Positions 60,247-64,000 of a DNA stretch of 64,000 bases are shown one piece after another. This DNA is from Collimonas sp. PA-H2 (GTDB lineage: Bacteria > Pseudomonadota > Gammaproteobacteria > Burkholderiales > Burkholderiaceae_D): NCBI RefSeq assembly GCF_002564105.1, contig NZ_PDBX01000001.1, positions 3,844,001-3,908,000 on the forward strand, read 5' to 3'. Under the pieces are notes generated by a model. It made no database searches. It worked only from the letters and a program-made list of their open reading frames with translations, and had not been told where the DNA came from. Both the position numbers and the translations under genes were made by a program. Each line of letters starts with the position of its first letter. Position 1 is the stretch's first letter.

Positions 60247-61699
60247 CGGCGATCTGCTTGCCATCTGGCCGATAGCCGTCATTCAGCGTCTTCAGGAACA
60301 CCACCACATCCTTGATCTCATCATCCGTCAGCGCAGGCGGCGCTCCCGCCTTGCTGTCGAACGGCGCATCGGTCACATCGACATTGGCGTGATACGCCGC
60401 GGGCAAATCGTCGTATTTGTTCAGCTTGCCATCCTTGCCGCGCGAGTACCATTTTTCCGGCTTGGTTTCGCGTTCGACGTAAAAATGCACGACCTCTTCC
60501 AGCGAATGAAACACGCCATTGTGAAAATACACCTGGCGGGTGGCGGCGTTGCGCAAGGTCGGCGTCTTGAAGTAGCCGCAGTAATTCAGCTGCTGGGCCG
60601 CATCCTTGCGCCACGGGCCGCACATGCCGAGGTCGAAATATTTTGGATCGCGGTTGGCCAGGATAGCTTTGTTGCGCGGCGCCGCCAGCGCTTCAAACTG
60701 GTAGTCTGTAAACACCGGCGGGAAGCGGCCGTCGCGCGAGGTTTTTTCGATGTGGCAGGTGGCGCAGTTTCCTTTCTTCGGATCTTTGAACAGCTTGAGT
60801 CCGCGCATTTCCTGTTCACTCAGCTGCACCTGCTCGGCCAGGTAGTAGTCGTACTTGCTGTCGTAAGGATGGAAGCTGCGATCCTCTTTCTGGTAGAGCG
60901 CCAGTGCGTAATAGGCTTCACCCAGCGCCAGGTTGGGCGAGGTGAACACGGCCGGGCCAAACAGCTGCAGCATGTCCTTGGCATAGGATGCGGCCTTGAG
61001 CTTTGCCAGCAGTTGCGCGGCGCTCTTGTTGGCCATTTCATTCGCCGCCAGCAAGGGGCCGCCGGCCTGGTCCGTCAGGTTGGTGGCCCGGCCATCCCAG
61101 TCGAAGCCGCCTTGTGGCACCACTTCCTGCACGGCTGCTCCCGGTTGCAGCGTTGCCTTCGCTACTGCCTGAGCGGGAGATGCAGCGTTGGTCTTGGCCT
61201 CAGCTGCCTGCAGGACGGCGCCTTTGTCGTCTTCATCGGGCTTGGTGTCGGGGCCGATGGAGAATGCCGGCGCGTGTTCGTGATAACGCAGCGACGGCAC
61301 TGCGCGTCCTCCCTGGGCTTGCAGATGCATGCCGCCCAGTTGCACCGCCAGGCCGTTGGCTGGCGCATGGGCATTGTCCGGATTGTGGCACGAGGCGCAG
61401 GACAGCTTGCCGGATGCCGACAGGGATTTATCGTTGAAGATTTTTCGTCCGACCTCCGCCACGGCGCTTAACGGCGCCGCCGGTGCATTCAGGCGCGCCA
61501 GCGCTGCCTGGGAAGGTGCTACAGGGGCTGCGGGCGCAACAGCAACGGGCGCAACAGCAACGGGCGCAACGGCAGCGCTGGCCTTGTCTTGACGGTCACA
61601 GGCGCTCAAGAAAAACGCCAGCGTTGCGAGCGCGAGGATAGCTGTGCGTGGCGATGCTGAAGCAGCGAGAGCAGGGTGCGGCTGAAACCGGATTTTCAT
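60239..61699 (-). CDS. Di-haem cytochrome c peroxidase / MauG-family lipoprotein
   Basis: A 486-residue protein with a lipobox (FFLSACDRQ, Cys at about residue 34), so membrane-anchored in the periplasm. An Ala/Pro/Val linker follows, encoded by a 15-base tandem repeat. Two haem c sites are present: KLSCASCHNPDNAHAPANG and KGNCATCHIEKTSRDG; family features such as FDWDGRATNLTDQA, TPTLRNAATRQVYFHNGVF and LTDDEIKDVVVFLKTL confirm the class. Members reduce hydrogen peroxide or modify other proteins; which applies here is unknown. Confidence 0.93.
   Translation of the reverse strand: MKIRFQPHPALAASASPRTAILALATLAFFLSACDRQDKASAAVAPVAVAPVAVAPAAPVAPSQAALARLNAPAAPLSAVAEVGRKIFNDKSLSASGKLSCASCHNPDNAHAPANGLAVQLGGMHLQAQGGRAVPSLRYHEHAPAFSIGPDTKPDEDDKGAVLQAAEAKTNAASPAQAVAKATLQPGAAVQEVVPQGGFDWDGRATNLTDQAGGPLLAANEMANKSAAQLLAKLKAASYAKDMLQLFGPAVFTSPNLALGEAYYALALYQKEDRSFHPYDSKYDYYLAEQVQLSEQEMRGLKLFKDPKKGNCATCHIEKTSRDGRFPPVFTDYQFEALAAPRNKAILANRDPKYFDLGMCGPWRKDAAQQLNYCGYFKTPTLRNAATRQVYFHNGVFHSLEEVVHFYVERETKPEKWYSRGKDGKLNKYDDLPAAYHANVDVTDAPFDSKAGAPPALTDDEIKDVVVFLKTLNDGYRPDGKQIAGK
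61532..61576 (-). repeat. 15-base tandem repeat inside the peroxidase gene
   Basis: Three copies of GGGCGCAACAGCAAC (the third slightly changed) encode the VAVAP-type linker behind the lipid anchor. The unit is five codons, so changes in copy number keep the frame. Confidence 0.8.
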
Positions 61700-62191
61700 A
61701 AAGGCTCAAGGACGTGCAACGGTGGGGTTTCCAGCGCAGTCGACAGCGCCTGCGAGCGCATGCTGTGCATCTGGATGAAAACCGTAACCCGACACAATAG
61801 CGCCGAAATATTTCAACTTGATGAAATCGCAGGCTTTGTCATTAGAGCCGATCCATCAGTTGAGGAAACCTGCAGGTCATCATGCGGTAATAAGCCGACC
61901 CTACAATCCAGCTCCGAATGTTTCTCAGTGGAATTGACGCTGTGTCATTTCTCGACTGCCAGGCAGTATCCGGCAAGCGGTATTTCAACAAATATTGGCG
62001 TGAGAGAAAGCTGCATGGCGCGCTAATGGACTATCGGACTATCGGACTATCGCAATTGATCATCAATAAAGAGTAATGCGGGGCGCACTGCCTGGGCCAG
62101 GGAGCAGGGTTATTGGCTGACGACCTTGTTGCCGCTGGCTGCCAGTCGGACGCAACCGCATTCATCACAAAAAACTACATCAGGAGCCTTA
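61700..62191. other. Divergent intergenic region with an 8-base triplication
   Basis: About 490 bases between the peroxidase and phosphoesterase genes. GGACTATC is repeated three times in a row at 62028-62051. A frame at 61676-62026 overlaps the peroxidase start and lacks a ribosome site, so I do not call a gene. Promoters for both genes are expected. Confidence 0.5.
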
Positions 62192-64000
62192 ATGAAACTG
62201 CATTCAAGATTTGCGGAGCATCGCTTCGCGAAGCCGGCGCTTACGCTGGCCATCGCCGCCGGCCTGCTGGGCGGCTGCAACTCCGGCGGCTCGTCGTCGG
62301 GCGTCACGGTATCGTCGGCGTCATCGAAAACCGCCACGCCTATCCAGCACGTGGTTGTGATCTTCCAGGAAAACGTCTCCTTCGACCACTATTTCGGCAC
62401 CTATCCAAACGCCGCCAATCCGGCCGGCGAACCGGCATTCACTGCCGCTGCCAATACCCCGGTCGTGAATAACCTGCAAACGCCGCTGGATGTCACCAAG
62501 AGTTTCGCGGCGCTCAGAGTACCGAGCCTGCTGACAGCCAACCCGACCACGCTGAACACCGGCAACGGCGTCAACGCCATCAATCCTTTCCGTCTCGACC
62601 GTTCGCAAGTCGTCATCGCCGACCAGGATCACGATTACCAGGCAGAGCAGATGGGCTTCAACGGTGGCGCCATGGACCTGTTCCCGGCTTCGCTGGGCGC
62701 CGGCAACTCGGCCGCGCCGCAAGTGCTGACGCCGCCGCTCAACACCAATGGCCTGACCATGGGCTACTTCGACGGCAATACCGTGACGGCGCTGTGGAAT
62801 TATGCGCAGCACTATGCGCTCAACGATAACTCCTTCGGCACTACGTTCGGGCCGTCGGCGCCGGGCGCGATCAACCTGATTTCCGGCCAGACCAACGGTG
62901 TCATCGCCACCAACCTGTCAGCCAGCCAGACCGGCAACTACGCCGCCGGCGACGGCTATTACGGCGAACTGTCGAGCGACGGCGCGGGCGGCATCAACCT
63001 GTCCGGCGACGCCCAGCCTTTGAACGACGCCTGCATGACGCGCGACGCGGCGCAGCTGAGCGGCAAGAACGTCGGCGATTTGCTCAACGCGGCGAACGTC
63101 AGCTGGGGTTTCTTCCAGGGTGGCTTTGACCTGACCGTGACCAATGCGGACGGCAGCACAGGCTGCAACCGCACCACCACATCGGCAATTACCGGCGTCG
63201 CCAAGAAGGATTACATCCCGCATCACCAGCCGTTCCAGTACTATGCCAGCACACAGAACCTGAAGCATGCCCGTCCAAGCGCCGTAGCGGCCATCGGCAA
63301 TACCTTGCAGGCAGACGGCAAGACGCTGGATCCGGCCAACCACCAATACGACATCCACGACTTTTTCGATGCAGTATCGGCTGGCAATTATCCTGCGGTC
63401 AGCTTCCTGAAAGCACCGGGTTACCAGGACGGCCACGCCGGCTATTCCGATCCGATCGATGAGCAAGCCTTCGTCACCAAGGTCATCAACTTCCTGCAGC
63501 AGCAACCGGGCTGGAGCAACACGCTGGTAGTGATTGCCTATGACGATTCGGACGGCTTTTACGATCACCAGGCCAGCCCGATCCTGAATCCGTCGTCCAA
63601 CACCACGGCCGCCGCCGCTTTCAGCAGCAACGGCCTGACCGCGCCAGGCGTGGCGGACATGCTGAACGGTCCAGGCGTATGCAAAACCAATGGTCCGGGT
63701 TCGCTGCAAGGCACGGCGACCGCGCTGTCCGGCGTCTCCGGCAGAACTGGCGCCCAAGGCCGCTGCGGCTACGGTCCACGCCTGCCGCTGCTGGTGATCT
63801 CGCCGTATGCCAAGACCAACTACGTCGACCACACGCTGACCGACCAGACCTCGATCCTGCGCTTCATCGAAGACAACTGGCTGTCCGGCCAGCGCATCGC
63901 CGGCTCCTACGACGCGATTGCCGGTACCCTGAACAACATGTTGAACCTGAGCGCCGCACCGAGCACATCGAAGCTGATCCTCGATCCGACCACCGGTCAG
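62192..64000 (+). CDS. Lipoprotein phosphoesterase (AcpA / phospholipase C family), partial
   Basis: At least 603 codons, running off the right edge without a stop. The ATG follows CAGGAGCC. A signal sequence with lipobox (LLGGCNSGG, Cys near residue 29) anchors it. The catalytic motif of the phosphoesterase family is HVVVIFQENVSFDHYFGTYP, followed further on by AGYSDPIDEQAFVTKVINFL, VIAYDDSDGFYDHQASP and CGYGPRLPLLVISPYAKTNY. It belongs with acid phosphatases of the AcpA kind and is a distant relative of the phospholipase C at 31039. It probably releases phosphate from exported substrates. Confidence 0.92.
   Translation, partial: MKLHSRFAEHRFAKPALTLAIAAGLLGGCNSGGSSSGVTVSSASSKTATPIQHVVVIFQENVSFDHYFGTYPNAANPAGEPAFTAAANTPVVNNLQTPLDVTKSFAALRVPSLLTANPTTLNTGNGVNAINPFRLDRSQVVIADQDHDYQAEQMGFNGGAMDLFPASLGAGNSAAPQVLTPPLNTNGLTMGYFDGNTVTALWNYAQHYALNDNSFGTTFGPSAPGAINLISGQTNGVIATNLSASQTGNYAAGDGYYGELSSDGAGGINLSGDAQPLNDACMTRDAAQLSGKNVGDLLNAANVSWGFFQGGFDLTVTNADGSTGCNRTTTSAITGVAKKDYIPHHQPFQYYASTQNLKHARPSAVAAIGNTLQADGKTLDPANHQYDIHDFFDAVSAGNYPAVSFLKAPGYQDGHAGYSDPIDEQAFVTKVINFLQQQPGWSNTLVVIAYDDSDGFYDHQASPILNPSSNTTAAAAFSSNGLTAPGVADMLNGPGVCKTNGPGSLQGTATALSGVSGRTGAQGRCGYGPRLPLLVISPYAKTNYVDHTLTDQTSILRFIEDNWLSGQRIAGSYDAIAGTLNNMLNLSAAPSTSKLILDPTTGQ

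Overview
The window reads as chromosomal DNA of a betaproteobacterium, most likely of the Oxalobacteraceae (Collimonas/Janthinobacterium-like). This rests on moderately high GC, the Oxalobacteraceae-like look of most proteins, and a lifestyle gene set of secreted peptidases, phospholipases, a TonB system and sugar uptake. The genus is an inference. I see no tRNA, rRNA, CRISPR array, complete insertion sequence or prophage.

Layout. 1-8.3 kb (minus strand): a peptide-uptake locus with three tandem, paralogous family-5 substrate-binding proteins, an exported M3 oligopeptidase and the start of a DppB/OppB-type permease. 8.7-15.8 kb (plus): a TonB-dependent receptor followed by tonB, exbB, two exbD genes and an exported TPR protein. 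15.8-20.7 kb: small lipoproteins, an exported prolyl oligopeptidase and a Crp/Fnr regulator. 20.7-24.1 kb: a racemase gene remnant, azlC-azlD and a LysR regulator divergent from a quinone-reductase-like enzyme. 24.2-26.7 kb (minus): a three-repeat beta-trefoil-like protein, a metallophosphoesterase and a zinc-ribbon/membrane/pilin-like fusion. 26.9-30.5 kb: a divergent lysR-lysA pair of the E. coli type and an ammonium transporter. 31-35.2 kb: a Tat-exported phospholipase C, then a stand-alone YcaO protein next to a GNAT acetyltransferase. 35.2-37.9 kb (minus): a membrane protein, then an exported YVTN propeller and an exported creatininase-family protein in one operon. 38.1-47.6 kb: a D-xylose locus (galM-xylR divergent from xylA-xylB-xylF-xylG-xylH). 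47.9-53.7 kb: LysE exporter, two unknown genes, an exported M20 peptidase, an alpha/beta hydrolase and an ODP-type metallo-beta-lactamase-fold protein. 54-59.5 kb (minus): two exported proteins of unknown role, a DUF3857/transglutaminase/TPR protein and an Lrp regulator. 59.7-64 kb: an RBBP9-like hydrolase, a di-haem peroxidase lipoprotein and the start of a lipoprotein phosphoesterase.

How the genes work together. The first 16 kb looks like import across both membranes: a TonB receptor with its own energising complex, periplasmic peptide-binding proteins, peptidases and an ABC permease. The xylose locus is complete from uptake to xylulose-5-phosphate. The part most likely to be undescribed is the YcaO-GNAT pair (33.4-35.2 kb), which has no recognisable partner cyclase or obvious precursor. 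The exported creatininase/YVTN pair (35.9-37.9 kb) and the three-repeat trefoil-like protein (24.2-24.8 kb) also deserve a look.
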